NCBI RefSeq assembly: GCF_014646095.1
Contig: NZ_BMMU01000031.1
Span: 1 to 64,000 of the forward strand
Source: Streptomyces lacrimifluminis
GTDB lineage: Bacteria; Actinomycetota; Actinomycetes; Streptomycetales; Streptomycetaceae
DNA length: 64,000 nt
Direction of reading: 5' to 3'
Part shown: piece by piece, positions 8,343 to 16,300 of the stretch
How the letters are laid out: each line of letters begins with the position of its first letter
How positions within the stretch are numbered: the first letter of the stretch is position 1
The notes under the pieces: model-generated
Databases searched by the model: none
The model's input: the letters and a program-made list of their open reading frames with translations, nothing else
What the model was told of the DNA's origin: nothing
Position numbers and translations under genes: made by a program

Positions 8343-9322
8343 GCAACAGCTCCCCGTACACCCAAGAAAATTCTGCCAATTTACGTGCTAAATAGGACAC
8401 TTCACTCGCGGCATGCGCGACGCACGCTATACACCCTTGCTGGACGTACCGCCCGATCCGGCCGATTAGCCAGCGCTGGAGTGAGTGTCAAGCCATGGCA
8501 CCGTATCAGCCGCACATAAGCCCCTCAAGGCGCGTTCTGGATCGTGAACAGCCCGGGACACAACGTTATTCACGTGCAACTTCGACCGTGCGGTTCCCCG
8601 TTGAGCACAGCGATATGAATACGAGACCCGCTGTGCACGCGCGAATCCGTTGCCGACCCGACATCCGCAGGCCAGACAACCCGGGCCACCGCCCCACCCT
8701 TCACCACGGGTCTGCCATGAGCCCTGCACGATTCGCTCACGCGACGCCGGGACGGGTCCGGAAGAGGCCGCGCCATGATCCCCTACTGCTCCCCTTCAGG
8801 GGACGCCCGATTCCGTCGCACGAGGGACATCGGTCACTACCGCGTTCCCTCCCACAGCGCCCCCTCGAAGAACTCCAGGACCTCGTCCAGGCTCATAGAA
8901 AGTCACGCTGCTGTCGGAGCCGCACGCCTCCGGATATGGACGGGCTATCGAGACCCCGTACGGGGGAACCGGTCAGCTTCACTCTGGCTACCGGAGAGCG
9001 CGTGAAGGTCGACACCAGCACTTTCCCGACGCGGGAAGCGTGACAGACAGCCAGGCGGACCGGGTCCCTGAGGTGCCGGGTACCCCAACGGGCCCGTAGC
9101 TGCCGCGAAGACGGCCGAAATATCCTGCCCTCTGACGTCGTCCCACCGTCCGGGCCACGTGCATCCGTGGGTGGACACGATCAGGACACAGGGCGCATCG
9201 ATTTTGCACCAATAGATTCACAAACACCCCCGCTGTGAAGGCAGTCCAGGCTGGCAGGACCACAGGCGCCCCAGATACCGTCAGGGCTCTCAGCTGTATC
9301 GACATCTCACGGGGAGCCCACC
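8343..9322. other. 980-bp intergenic region between the tad operon and cassette B
   Basis: No convincing gene was found on either strand: open frames here lack ribosome sites and family resemblance. The first ~60 bases are A/T-rich for this genome and probably hold the tad operon promoter on the minus strand. A short minus-strand frame (8837-8896, 19 codons, MSLDEVLEFFEGALWEGTR) reads like a fragment of a real helix but has no ribosome site. A 10-bp palindrome CCAGCGCTGG begins at 8471. The last ~140 bases lead to the lipoprotein gene. Confidence 0.5.
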
Positions 9323-9998
9323 TTGAAGCGCCGTTCTTTGCCCGTTGCTGCCGCGCTCGTCGCGTCCGCCGCCCTGCTGACGGCCTGCGGCAGCGGAGAC
9401 GGCAAGTCCACCGACAACGACAAAATCGCCGGCGCCGAACAGAGCACGGCGACACCGGCAACGTCGACGGAACCCTCGGCGTCAGCGGCGGCGGACAAGC
9501 CGGACGGCGTGGACGTGTCCCTGCCCAAGGACATCAACCTGGTCTTCGATTGGACCAAGCCGACCAACAAGAACGAAGCGGCTGCGATGGACGACGCCGC
9601 CAACTACATCCGTGCCATCTACCGGGGCGTCGACAAGCGCACGACCAAGGACGCGGCCCTGACCGCCTACTCCACCGGCAATGGGCTGAAGTACGCGAAG
9701 ACACAGATCGACGTCAGGCTCAAAGGCGACTGGACGGCAACCGGCAACCGGCACCCGGCGCCACTACCAGGCCACCACCCGGTCCGCCTCGAACGGGAAC
9801 TCGGTGGAGGTCGCATTCTGTGTGGACTCGACCAAGTTCTACTCCAAAGAGGTCAAGACCGGAAAGGTCCTGAAGGGCGCGCCCAGCATCACGGACTTCG
9901 ACTACTTCAAGATCATCATGGTCAAGTTCCCCACTGGAGACAGTCTGTGGCAGGCGTCCAAGGTGTACGTCGAGGCGAAGGCGGCGAAGTGTCAGTGA
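9323..9998 (+). pseudogene. Lipoprotein gene disrupted by a 7-bp tandem duplication
   Basis: TTG 9323 has GGGGAG six bases upstream. It encodes a lipoprotein signal (KRRSLPVAAALVASAALLTAC, lipobox L-L-T-A-C near residue 21), an acidic Ser/Thr linker and a folded domain beginning near PKDINLVFDWTKP. At 9739-9752 the heptamer AACCGGC is duplicated. Removing one copy joins DWTATG directly to TRRHYQATT and continues through VEVAFCVDSTKFYSKEV to a TGA at 9996-9998, giving a coherent protein of ~222 aa. As written, the frame instead runs on into the next gene without a stop, making a 585-codon hybrid. This could be a real mutation, slippage-based phase variation or an assembly error. Function is unknown; it is probably a cell-surface lipoprotein of the T7SS cassette. 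Confidence 0.8.
9739..9752 (+). repeat. Duplicated heptamer AACCGGC causing the frameshift
   Basis: Two exact copies (9739-9745 and 9746-9752) are followed by an imperfect third. In register GCAACCG the units start at 9737 and 9744, with GCACCCG at 9751. Deleting seven bases restores the downstream reading frame. Confidence 0.9.
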
Positions 9999-11080
9999 AC
10001 AGGTCACGGCGTGCAGCCCTCAGCACCCGCGCTACTGCCCTAACGCTGGCCTTGGGCATCCTTGCCCTTGCAGAACCGGCCTACGCGGGAGAGCTGCCGG
10101 GCAACACCCAAGGCTCGGACACAAAACAATCGGGCGGCAGTGACGACACCGGCATCTACGCCGCCGCCAAGATCCAGTACTCCGGTTCAGTCGCCAAGGG
10201 CGGCAACACCGGCAACGTAACGTCGGCCGACGTCAACTGGACGCCCCCCGCCTGCTGGTACGCCCCTTACCTCGGCGCCAAGGACTTCAAGGCGAAGATG
10301 TCCAAGAGCATCGAGGACTCGCTGAGCACTCCCGGTATGGGAGGCACCGCAGGCTCGGCGATCGGCGAGGTGCAGCGCCACTACGAGGACGACTACGGCT
10401 GGACCGACACCCCCGGCTACAAGGACTACAACGTCGACAAGGACGGTGAGGGGATGTTCTGGGCCGGCGTCGAGAACCCCAACGAGCCGGACGTCCTCAA
10501 GCGAACCGCTTGCAGCGACCTCCCCTTCTGGGTGGACAACGGCGAAGCCCCGCCACCGCAGTACGAACAGGCCATCAGCCCGGAGATACTGGCCGGCCTC
10601 GCCTACCAGCACATGCAACTCCCCGACACCAAGGTCACCCTCGCCCCCGCGGCCAACACCAAGGTGAACCTGCCGACTTGGGCCTGGCTCGACAAAGCCG
10701 TCTTCGACGAGGTCCAGGCGACGGCCGCCCTCAACGCCCCGGGTTTCAACATCCAGGCCACGACCACCGCCAGGCCGGTGTCCCTCAGGCTGGAGCCGGG
10801 CACCGAGGACGCAGAGATCTACCCGGCCTCCGGCGAGTGCGTCATCAACGCCGACGGTTCCATCGGCGAGCCCTACGCTCAAGGCAAGTCCAACCTGACA
10901 CCGCCTTGCGGGCTCAAGTACCTCCGCTCCTCGGGCGACGGAACGTACAAGCTCAGGGCGACCATCACCTGGGACATCGCCTGGACCGGCACCGGCGGCG
11001 CGGGCGGCGACCTGCCCAACGGCACCTTCGGCAGCGAACAGGCGATCACCGTCCAGGAGATCCAGGCCGTCAACCGGTGA
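9989..11080 (+). CDS. Secreted protein of unknown function, 363 aa
   Basis: The protein starts with a signal peptide: a basic NRSRRAALSTRATALTLALG stretch, a hydrophobic core LALGILALAEPAYAG and a likely cleavage after AYA. The mature part is soluble and acidic, with several tryptophans and a cysteine-containing C-terminal half (CWYAPYLG, TACSDLPFW, SGECVIN, PPCGLKYL), so disulfides are likely. GTG 9989 is chosen because AAGG lies seven bases upstream; GTG 9995 is an alternative. Both overlap the restored stop of the lipoprotein gene (9996-9998), indicating coupling. The gene precedes the WXG100-like and effector genes, so a link to T7SS function is inferred. No catalytic family was recognised. 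Confidence 0.8.
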   Translation: MSVNRSRRAALSTRATALTLALGILALAEPAYAGELPGNTQGSDTKQSGGSDDTGIYAAAKIQYSGSVAKGGNTGNVTSADVNWTPPACWYAPYLGAKDFKAKMSKSIEDSLSTPGMGGTAGSAIGEVQRHYEDDYGWTDTPGYKDYNVDKDGEGMFWAGVENPNEPDVLKRTACSDLPFWVDNGEAPPPQYEQAISPEILAGLAYQHMQLPDTKVTLAPAANTKVNLPTWAWLDKAVFDEVQATAALNAPGFNIQATTTARPVSLRLEPGTEDAEIYPASGECVINADGSIGEPYAQGKSNLTPPCGLKYLRSSGDGTYKLRATITWDIAWTGTGGAGGDLPNGTFGSEQAITVQEIQAVNR

Positions 11081-11183
11081 GCGCGGAACCATCACCACCT
11101 GGGTCTCGTACTGCCCATAAAAACCGCCCTGCGCCTACATCTCCACCACTCGCGCCTCACTACGGACATTCGGGGGAATGTCA

Positions 11184-11471
11184 ATGTCGGACCTGATCGT
11201 CGATTTCGATCTGCTCAATACGTCGGCAAAACAACTCAACACCATTCAGCGCGAGTTCAAGAACCTCGGCGAATGGAAGGACGAAATCAAGTCGGTCGTG
11301 GGAGCCTCCGAACTCAAGGAAGCCATGACCGAATTCATCGACAACTGGGACGACAACCGCAAGCGTCTACTGGAGTCGCTGGAGTCCGTCGGGAAGATGG
11401 TCGAGGGGACTCGGGACACGTTCAAGAACCTCGACGACGAGCTGGCCAAGGCCGGCAAAAAGAAGAAATAG
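11184..11471 (+). CDS. WXG100-like (ESAT-6 superfamily) protein, 95 aa
   Basis: This helical-hairpin protein starts MSDLIVDFDLLNTSAKQL. The predicted turn has DNWDDNRKR in place of W-x-G, and the second helix ends FKNLDDELAKAGKKKK. It resembles the 117-aa protein at 1149 over most of its length. The ATG at 11184 is preferred to that at 11178 because GGGGGA (11172-11177) abuts the first but lies six bases from the second. It is 48 bases upstream of the secreted-effector gene. Co-secretion with, or chaperoning of, that effector is inferred from the order. Confidence 0.85.
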   Translation: MSDLIVDFDLLNTSAKQLNTIQREFKNLGEWKDEIKSVVGASELKEAMTEFIDNWDDNRKRLLESLESVGKMVEGTRDTFKNLDDELAKAGKKKK

Positions 11472-11519
11472 AGGCCGTACGTCCCGTACGCCGGCTGAAC
11501 GCCTTCTTCTGGGGGAGAA

Positions 11520-12875
11520 ATGGCACGACCGAAGGACTGGCACCCACTACGCGAGAGTGATCCCGTACCAGGGGATCCCGAGGGCATCCGCAGCCAGGTC
11601 ACGCACATGAAGAAGATCGCCGAGTTCTTGCGTACGCAGGCCGCGGCGCTCACGGCGATGGCCGACGCCGACAATCTCAAGGGCCAGTACGCCGAGAAGC
11701 TGGGCGAAGACGCCCGCGGCCTGGGCCGTAAGCTCGACGAGGCGGAGGACCGCTATCGCGAGGTGAAGGGACACCTGTCCAACTGGGCAGACGAGCTGGA
11801 GGAGTTCCAGAAGAAGGCCGACAAGGCTCTCGGTGACGCTCAAGAAGCCCAGCGCATCATCGACCGTCACGCTGCCAAGGCAGAAGACAAGGCGGACTCA
11901 GAAAAGAAGAAGGACAAGAACGGGGAGAGCGGGAAGGACGACGGTACCCCTGCGGAGGACCCCGAACTCAAGCGCGCCAAGGAGGACTTGGAGGACGCGC
12001 GGAAGCGGGTCAACACGGCGGCCGGCGACTACGAGGAGCGGGCCGGCCACTTCGCGGGCAAGATTCGGTCGTCCATTGATGACGACATGAAGGACAGCTG
12101 GTGGAACGACGTCAAGGGGTGGGTGGCTGACGCCGAATGGCTCGGCGATTGGGCCGAGTATCTGAGCTGGGCCGCGACGATCGTGGGCATCGCCGCCATG
12201 TTCTTCCCTTTCCTCGGGCCCCTGGCACTCGCGCTGACCATCGCCGTGACACTGATCCATCTCACCCAAGCGCTCACCGGGAACGGCTCATGGTTCGACG
12301 TCATCATGGACATCGGTGCGCTCAAAATGGCACGGAACGGCATCAAGGCAGCCAAGGCGGTCAAAGCCCTCCAGGCAAGTTCCCGAAAGACCGCGGCCGG
12401 GCTGGCCAAGGACAAGGCCGCGGCGCAGGCTTCACGGGGAAACGCGGGAGCAAGGAATACCGCGGCCCGCGAGGGGCGGAAACGTGGTGGCACGTCGCGC
12501 AAGAACCGTGAAGCTGCCCGCGCCCGCCGCCTGCGCATGGAAGGCGAGAACCGCGCGGCCGGCAAGCGTGCTTCCGACGAGGTGCGCGACGCCGAGATGC
12601 CCCAGGTCAACGCGCAGGAAACAGCCGACGCGCTGGGCGACAAGGCACTCGGCCGCCAGATGAAGGACATCAACAAGCTGCGGGACGAGTACCCAGACAG
12701 CAGCATCCTCGCCGACAACGCTCGACAGGCAGCGCGCCACAAGGATGTCATCCGGGGCTCGTGGGGTGTTTCCACCGTGCTGGACGTGTCCGACAAGAGC
12801 GGGGACGCTGTCAGCGGTGGCGAGTACGGCAGGATGAAGGACGGAATGACCGCGCCCGTAGGCTCGCAATGGTGA
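11520..12875 (+). CDS. Putative T7SS-secreted LXG-like effector, 451 aa
   Basis: The first ~120 residues form the putative T7SS-secreted domain (ARPKDWHPLRESDPVPGDPE followed by long helices). They share the DWH-L and DP-PGDP pattern with the partial protein at 1-294. A lysine/glutamate-rich coiled coil spans ~130-200, two adjacent hydrophobic helices lie at ~213-255 (WAATIVGIAAMFFPFLG and ALALTIAVTLIHL), and a strongly basic Ala/Arg/Lys segment covers ~300-350. The last ~80 residues contain no toxin fold that I recognise. The start has GGGGGAGA just upstream. The layout suggests a membrane-active or pore-forming effector or a structural substrate; this is inference. A membrane protein and the partner paralogue follow downstream. 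Confidence 0.8.
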   Translation: MARPKDWHPLRESDPVPGDPEGIRSQVTHMKKIAEFLRTQAAALTAMADADNLKGQYAEKLGEDARGLGRKLDEAEDRYREVKGHLSNWADELEEFQKKADKALGDAQEAQRIIDRHAAKAEDKADSEKKKDKNGESGKDDGTPAEDPELKRAKEDLEDARKRVNTAAGDYEERAGHFAGKIRSSIDDDMKDSWWNDVKGWVADAEWLGDWAEYLSWAATIVGIAAMFFPFLGPLALALTIAVTLIHLTQALTGNGSWFDVIMDIGALKMARNGIKAAKAVKALQASSRKTAAGLAKDKAAAQASRGNAGARNTAAREGRKRGGTSRKNREAARARRLRMEGENRAAGKRASDEVRDAEMPQVNAQETADALGDKALGRQMKDINKLRDEYPDSSILADNARQAARHKDVIRGSWGVSTVLDVSDKSGDAVSGGEYGRMKDGMTAPVGSQW

Positions 12876-12888
12876 AGGAAACCCGCTG

Positions 12889-13308
12889 ATGACCGACGTC
12901 CCTGGCACTGGGGAAGCCGACCAGGCCAACCTGCGAGCGCCGAACCTTCTGTACGGCATGGCAGCCGTCAAAGTGGTCTTTATCCTGGCGTTGCTGCGTG
13001 TCTTCGTCGGCCCCATGACCAAGGATTTCTTCGACAAGGAACTGATCTCGATGCCGACCTGGGAGTGGGCCCTGTGCTCGCTCACTCCGGGAATCTTGGT
13101 CTTTCTGGCGCGGCGCCCGCAGGACTGGGCCTCGTTCGCAGGTGAGCGTAATTTTCTTAGGATTCCGCTGAGTTTCTACTTCCTCTACGGGCTAGCTTTC
13201 GCGGTTTTCCAAGGCGTGTGGATCCTCTGGATCGCGGTCGCCGCGAGCATCGGAACCTTCGTGGGCATCCGGTACCTCAACGGCAAGGAGGCCGCCCGTG
13301 ACCACTGA
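12889..13308 (+). CDS. Small integral membrane protein, 139 aa
   Basis: Four hydrophobic stretches are visible (LLYGMAAVKVVFILALLRVF, WALCSLTPGILVFLA, IPLSFYFLYGLAFAVFQGVW, ILWIAVAASIGTFVGIRYL), so it probably crosses the membrane four times with both ends in the cytoplasm. It starts 13 bases after the effector and overlaps the partner gene by 11 bases. Position and size would fit an immunity protein against a membrane-acting effector, but no family was recognised. Confidence 0.8.
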   Translation: MTDVPGTGEADQANLRAPNLLYGMAAVKVVFILALLRVFVGPMTKDFFDKELISMPTWEWALCSLTPGILVFLARRPQDWASFAGERNFLRIPLSFYFLYGLAFAVFQGVWILWIAVAASIGTFVGIRYLNGKEAARDH

Positions 13309-13975
13309 CCAAGCCACCACATCGGATAAAGCCGCCACACTGGTCTCTGGCTACCGTCTCCTCCTCCCCGACCAGTGGGCCCAGATCCCTCTGCGCCACG
13401 GCACCGAGGAAGCCATACACCACATCCTTGAAGATGCCTTTACCCGGATTCCCAAGGACGCGCCACCCGACAAGGTTGGCCCGTACAAGCGGGAGCTGGC
13501 TCGAAGGTTCCGGCGGGGCGTCGCGCAGGCCCAGCAGACCAAGGGCCTTGACCTCTACCTGCCGGTGAAGCCTATGGGCGGCAGCGAGTTCAACTTCAGC
13601 CTGGGCGCCTCAATCCTCGTCTCGGAAAGCGTGCTTCCACGGCGCCCCGGGGCGAACAGCACAGCTGAACCAACCGACGTAGCCGTGCAACTACTGTCCC
13701 GTGACGCGGCGGAAGGGGCCGATCTCAGCTCGGGGGAGATCGACGGTGCCCTCGCAGTGCGCCACGAGTACGTGGCCGCAGCCAACCCGGACCGGGGCGC
13801 GGAGCTGCCCTCACGGCGGGTGGAATACATCGTGGCCGTACCGGGCGATCCCGACCGCTGGTTCGTGGCCGCCTTCTCCACCATCGGAGGCGGGAACCCG
13901 CGCGACGAGTTGGCCGAGGTTCTCGTGGAGTGGTTCGACGCCGTGATGGCGAACTTCCGCTGGAGGCGGGGATGA
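13298..13975 (+). CDS. T7SS-cassette partner protein, 225 aa, paralogue of the 215-aa protein
   Basis: This soluble protein has SGYRLLLPDQWAQIPLR near the start, a first helix AIHHILEDAF, a second helix with RRFRRGVAQAQQ, and a beta-rich half ending AVMANFRWRRG. The order matches the 215-aa protein at 378-1025 closely enough to call one family. The GTG start lies inside the end of the membrane-protein gene, and the stop overlaps the next start by four bases (ATGA). The recurring association with a putative effector and a WXG100-like protein suggests a role specific to T7SS cargo. Confidence 0.8.
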   Translation: MTTDQATTSDKAATLVSGYRLLLPDQWAQIPLRHGTEEAIHHILEDAFTRIPKDAPPDKVGPYKRELARRFRRGVAQAQQTKGLDLYLPVKPMGGSEFNFSLGASILVSESVLPRRPGANSTAEPTDVAVQLLSRDAAEGADLSSGEIDGALAVRHEYVAAANPDRGAELPSRRVEYIVAVPGDPDRWFVAAFSTIGGGNPRDELAEVLVEWFDAVMANFRWRRG

Positions 13976-14586
13976 GCGAGTTCTGGCCGATCATCGACAT
14001 CGAGTACGTCGACGAGTACAACTGGGTCGTCGTTCCGCCCCGCGCGGGCCCGTCGGCCCCGTTCGAGGAGTGGGACGACATCCAGGCCTGGGGTCGTGAG
14101 TACGCGAAGGACCTGTGGGAGGACCGTGGACTCGATCCGGGTCCGAACGGCGTGGATTTCGTAGGCACCACCCTCACCCGCTGCGCCGAGTCCTTCTGCC
14201 CGCCCGGCTCGCAGCACTGGCTCTTCCTGCACCTCGACCACCCCACCGACCTCCCGATCCCCGTCTGCGTGGCCATCGGGCCGGCCGAACGTCCCCGCGA
14301 GGAGACTCTTCGGTCCCTGACTCTGGCGGACGATCCGGAGGCCGTCGAACCGCCGGTCGTCAAGACCTTCAAGGCCGAGCGGCTGGGGGAAGGCCTGACA
14401 ACCTTCCGGTACGTCCCCCAGGACGACTCACCGCACCTGCTCGCCTGCGTGCGTTACGCGTGGCAGGTCGAGGAACACGGGGCAGATGTAGTGATGTGGA
14501 CCGCGATCGATGACATTCCGCGTCTCATGAGCGCCTCCGAGGATCTGGAGAACCTCGCGCACTCCCTGGCGATCTGGATTCCCTGA
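13972..14586 (+). CDS. Protein of unknown function, 204 aa, end of cassette B
   Basis: ATG 13972 overlaps the upstream stop as ATGA, and a GAGGCGGGG ribosome site precedes it. The protein is acidic, tryptophan-rich and soluble (FWPIIDIEYVDEYNWVVV, FEEWDDIQAWGREY). The C-terminal half reads LACVRYAWQVEEHGADVVMW and LENLAHSLAIWIP. There is no signal peptide, membrane segment or recognised motif. Being the last gene of an effector-membrane protein-partner set, it could be another immunity or accessory component. Confidence 0.75.
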   Translation: MSEFWPIIDIEYVDEYNWVVVPPRAGPSAPFEEWDDIQAWGREYAKDLWEDRGLDPGPNGVDFVGTTLTRCAESFCPPGSQHWLFLHLDHPTDLPIPVCVAIGPAERPREETLRSLTLADDPEAVEPPVVKTFKAERLGEGLTTFRYVPQDDSPHLLACVRYAWQVEEHGADVVMWTAIDDIPRLMSASEDLENLAHSLAIWIP

Positions 14587-14714
14587 ACTGAAAAGTCTGG
14601 GCAGCGGAGGCCACTCGGTCTTGCCTCCGCCGGCCTGGAGAGCGGCGGCGAGAACTGGGTCGGTAGGTCACGGTCAGGCGGCCGTGCGCGAAGCGAAGCG
14701 ACGGCCTCGGTTAC

Positions 14715-14792
14715 CTCGACGAACACCGCGAAGGCTCCGAAGCGGAAGGCCAGTGTGGCTTCGGCCGGGGCATTTGAGTCGCGTATGGCCAC
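14715..14792 (-). pseudogene. Relic of a DUF397 C-terminal half
   Basis: Minus-strand codons read VAIRDSNAPAEATLAFRFGA followed by FAVFVE. DUF397 proteins characteristically end VAVRDSKDPxGPxLxFTPxAFAAFV, so this looks like a decayed copy. The KSSYS-type N-terminal half is missing, and the frame runs on without the usual stop. A one-base shift would bring a TGA shortly after. It has no start or ribosome site and lies between two convergent genes. Confidence 0.5.
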
Positions 14793-14815
14793 CTGGGCGG
14801 ACGATGCGGCCCGTC

Positions 14816-15481
14816 TCAGGTGGCGTCGTACTCCCGGTCCCATCGGCTCTGCCGCACCCCACCCCACGTACCCATCACCACGGCCGCCACCATGAGATAC
14901 GCGAGCAACTCCCCGTACGAGGCCGTGTCCACGTCATCAACCGGTCGGGCGACGCCTTCGGGGTCGTAGCGGACACGCAGTGTGTCCCCCTCCGATACCG
15001 ACTCCCTACAGCCGTCTCCCTCCGAAAGTGAAGGCCAGATCTCACGCCCGCCGGACGTCCGCATCATGCACCTGTCGGTCTTGCCCTCCTCCTTGTGCAC
15101 CACCACGGCCTCGGTCCACCGGCCGCGATCCGCCAACCCGACCTGATCACCCGCCTGTTTGCCGAGCACGCCCAGTACCACTCCCGCGACAACAGGCATG
15201 ATGAACTGCCACGCGACCTTTCGCTGCTTGAGCGGAATTCGGCGCAGCCACAGCAGGGGTACCAGTACGGCCGCGAACGGCAGCACGATCCAGGCCAGCA
15301 GCAGAGCCGCGCCGTCGAAAGGGTTCGGCAGAGGTGCCGCGGGGACGAGCCAGCCCAGTCCTGCGGAACCGCCGGCGCACGCGAGGGCACAGAGAGACCA
15401 GCGGATCATCGCGGTTCGCCGCGAGGAGACCTCATCCGCACGCCCTGGGCTCACGTCGGCCCGGGACGATTTCACTGTCAT
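14816..15481 (-). CDS. Membrane protein of unknown function, 221 aa
   Basis: Three hydrophobic segments are seen near the N-terminal half (WSLCALACAGGSAGLGWLV, LLLAWIVLPFAAVLVPLLWL, FIMPVVAGVVLGVLG). An extracytoplasmic beta-rich domain with two cysteines follows (DRCMMRTSGG, EGDGCRES), and a final helix runs LLAYLMVAAVVMGTW. ATG 15481 has GGAG four bases upstream; a GTG at 15493 would add four residues. The gene lies between the cassette B end and the third WXG100-like gene, and may be unrelated to secretion. Confidence 0.75.
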   Translation of the reverse strand: MTVKSSRADVSPGRADEVSSRRTAMIRWSLCALACAGGSAGLGWLVPAAPLPNPFDGAALLLAWIVLPFAAVLVPLLWLRRIPLKQRKVAWQFIMPVVAGVVLGVLGKQAGDQVGLADRGRWTEAVVVHKEEGKTDRCMMRTSGGREIWPSLSEGDGCRESVSEGDTLRVRYDPEGVARPVDDVDTASYGELLAYLMVAAVVMGTWGGVRQSRWDREYDAT

Positions 15482-16000
15482 TTTTCTCCGCACTCACCAC
15501 TCGACGGTCCAGGACAGGAGGGTGACCCAACACGCTCTCGGCGCCGGTCGGCAGCACTCCATACATGAGTGTCTCCAGCCTGGCTCCCGGCCGCCGAGGG
15601 AGACAGCGGTCGTCCCTCTGGACGATCGGAGTCACGACGGCTCCCCAGCATCGAGCCGGTCACAGGACAAACAGCTGGTGAACTGGTGAACTGGTGAGCT
15701 GATGCGCAAGAAGGGGCCCAACACATCAACGACGGTCAGAGCAGAGAGGATCCGCGCCGCTCGCGCCGAGTCGGCCTCCGCGGAGAGGACGTACTCCGAC
15801 AACCCCTCCCGAGCAGTCCCCGCAGTGCCCGTAGTTCCCACCCCAACAGCTGACGAGGCCAAAGTCGACGCAGGGGACACGACCGGGCGCCGCCCGGTGC
15901 GTACAGCATCCGCTGCCGCACCAGGTCGGCGCCTCGCAGTCCCTGCCTCTGAACTGTGCCTCGGCTACTGCCTCGACTGCCGCTTCGGCAACCTCTTCGC
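15482..16000. other. 519-bp intergenic region with an 8-bp triple repeat
   Basis: No supported gene is present. CTGGTGAA occurs three times in tandem at 15675-15698, the last copy ending G. Open frames across the region have poor composition and no ribosome sites. It should contain the promoter of the 221-aa membrane protein gene and the terminator of the WXG100-like gene, both on the minus strand. Confidence 0.5.
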
Positions 16001-16300
16001 CTACCGCTTCGCCGACTTAGCCAGTTCCTCGTCGATCTGCTCGAACTTGTCCGCGGCCATGGTCAGGTAGTCGCCCATGCCGTCCAGGCCGTCCAGCGTG
16101 TCCTTCGCGCCGCGGGTGAACTCCTCGAAGTTCTCGTCGAAGGCCTTCGACGAGCTCTTCGTGACGTAGCCGGACTCGACCAGGTTCGCGATGTACTTGC
16201 GCAGGCCGTCCAGCTTCTCCTGGAGCCGTTCCTTCTCCTTCACGACATGCTTGGCAGCATCCCGCATGTCCTGGTATGTGACATCAAGGTCTTTGGCCAT
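16001..16300 (-). CDS. WXG100-like (ESAT-6 superfamily) protein, 99 aa
   Basis: This two-helix protein reads MAKDLDVTYQDMRDAAKHVV at the start, then ESGYVTKSSSKAFDENFEEF at the turn, where SGY-V occupies the usual W-x-G place, and ends KFEQIDEELAKSAKR. The length and D-AD-FE-I-E-LA ending fit the ESAT-6/EsxA class. It is divergent from the EccC-type ATPase gene, and this is the usual pairing of T7SS motor and substrate. It probably forms a homodimer recognised by the ATPase. Confidence 0.88.
   Translation of the reverse strand: MAKDLDVTYQDMRDAAKHVVKEKERLQEKLDGLRKYIANLVESGYVTKSSSKAFDENFEEFTRGAKDTLDGLDGMGDYLTMAADKFEQIDEELAKSAKR

Noticed and set aside
8495-9043. Possible plus-strand gene in the tad/cassette B gap ending FTLATGERVKVDTSTFPTREA
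   Set aside because: It has no ribosome site, its N-terminal composition is typical of non-coding high-GC DNA, and there is no recognisable domain.
9323-11080. A single 585-residue lipoprotein
   Set aside because: The frame is created by the 7-bp duplication. Two proteins with separate signal peptides, an overlapping stop/start and coherent sequences are recovered when one heptamer is removed.
15632-15880. Minus-strand 82-codon frame in the 15.5-16.0 kb gap
   Set aside because: It overlaps the 8-bp repeat, has no ribosome site, and shows no motif or family resemblance.
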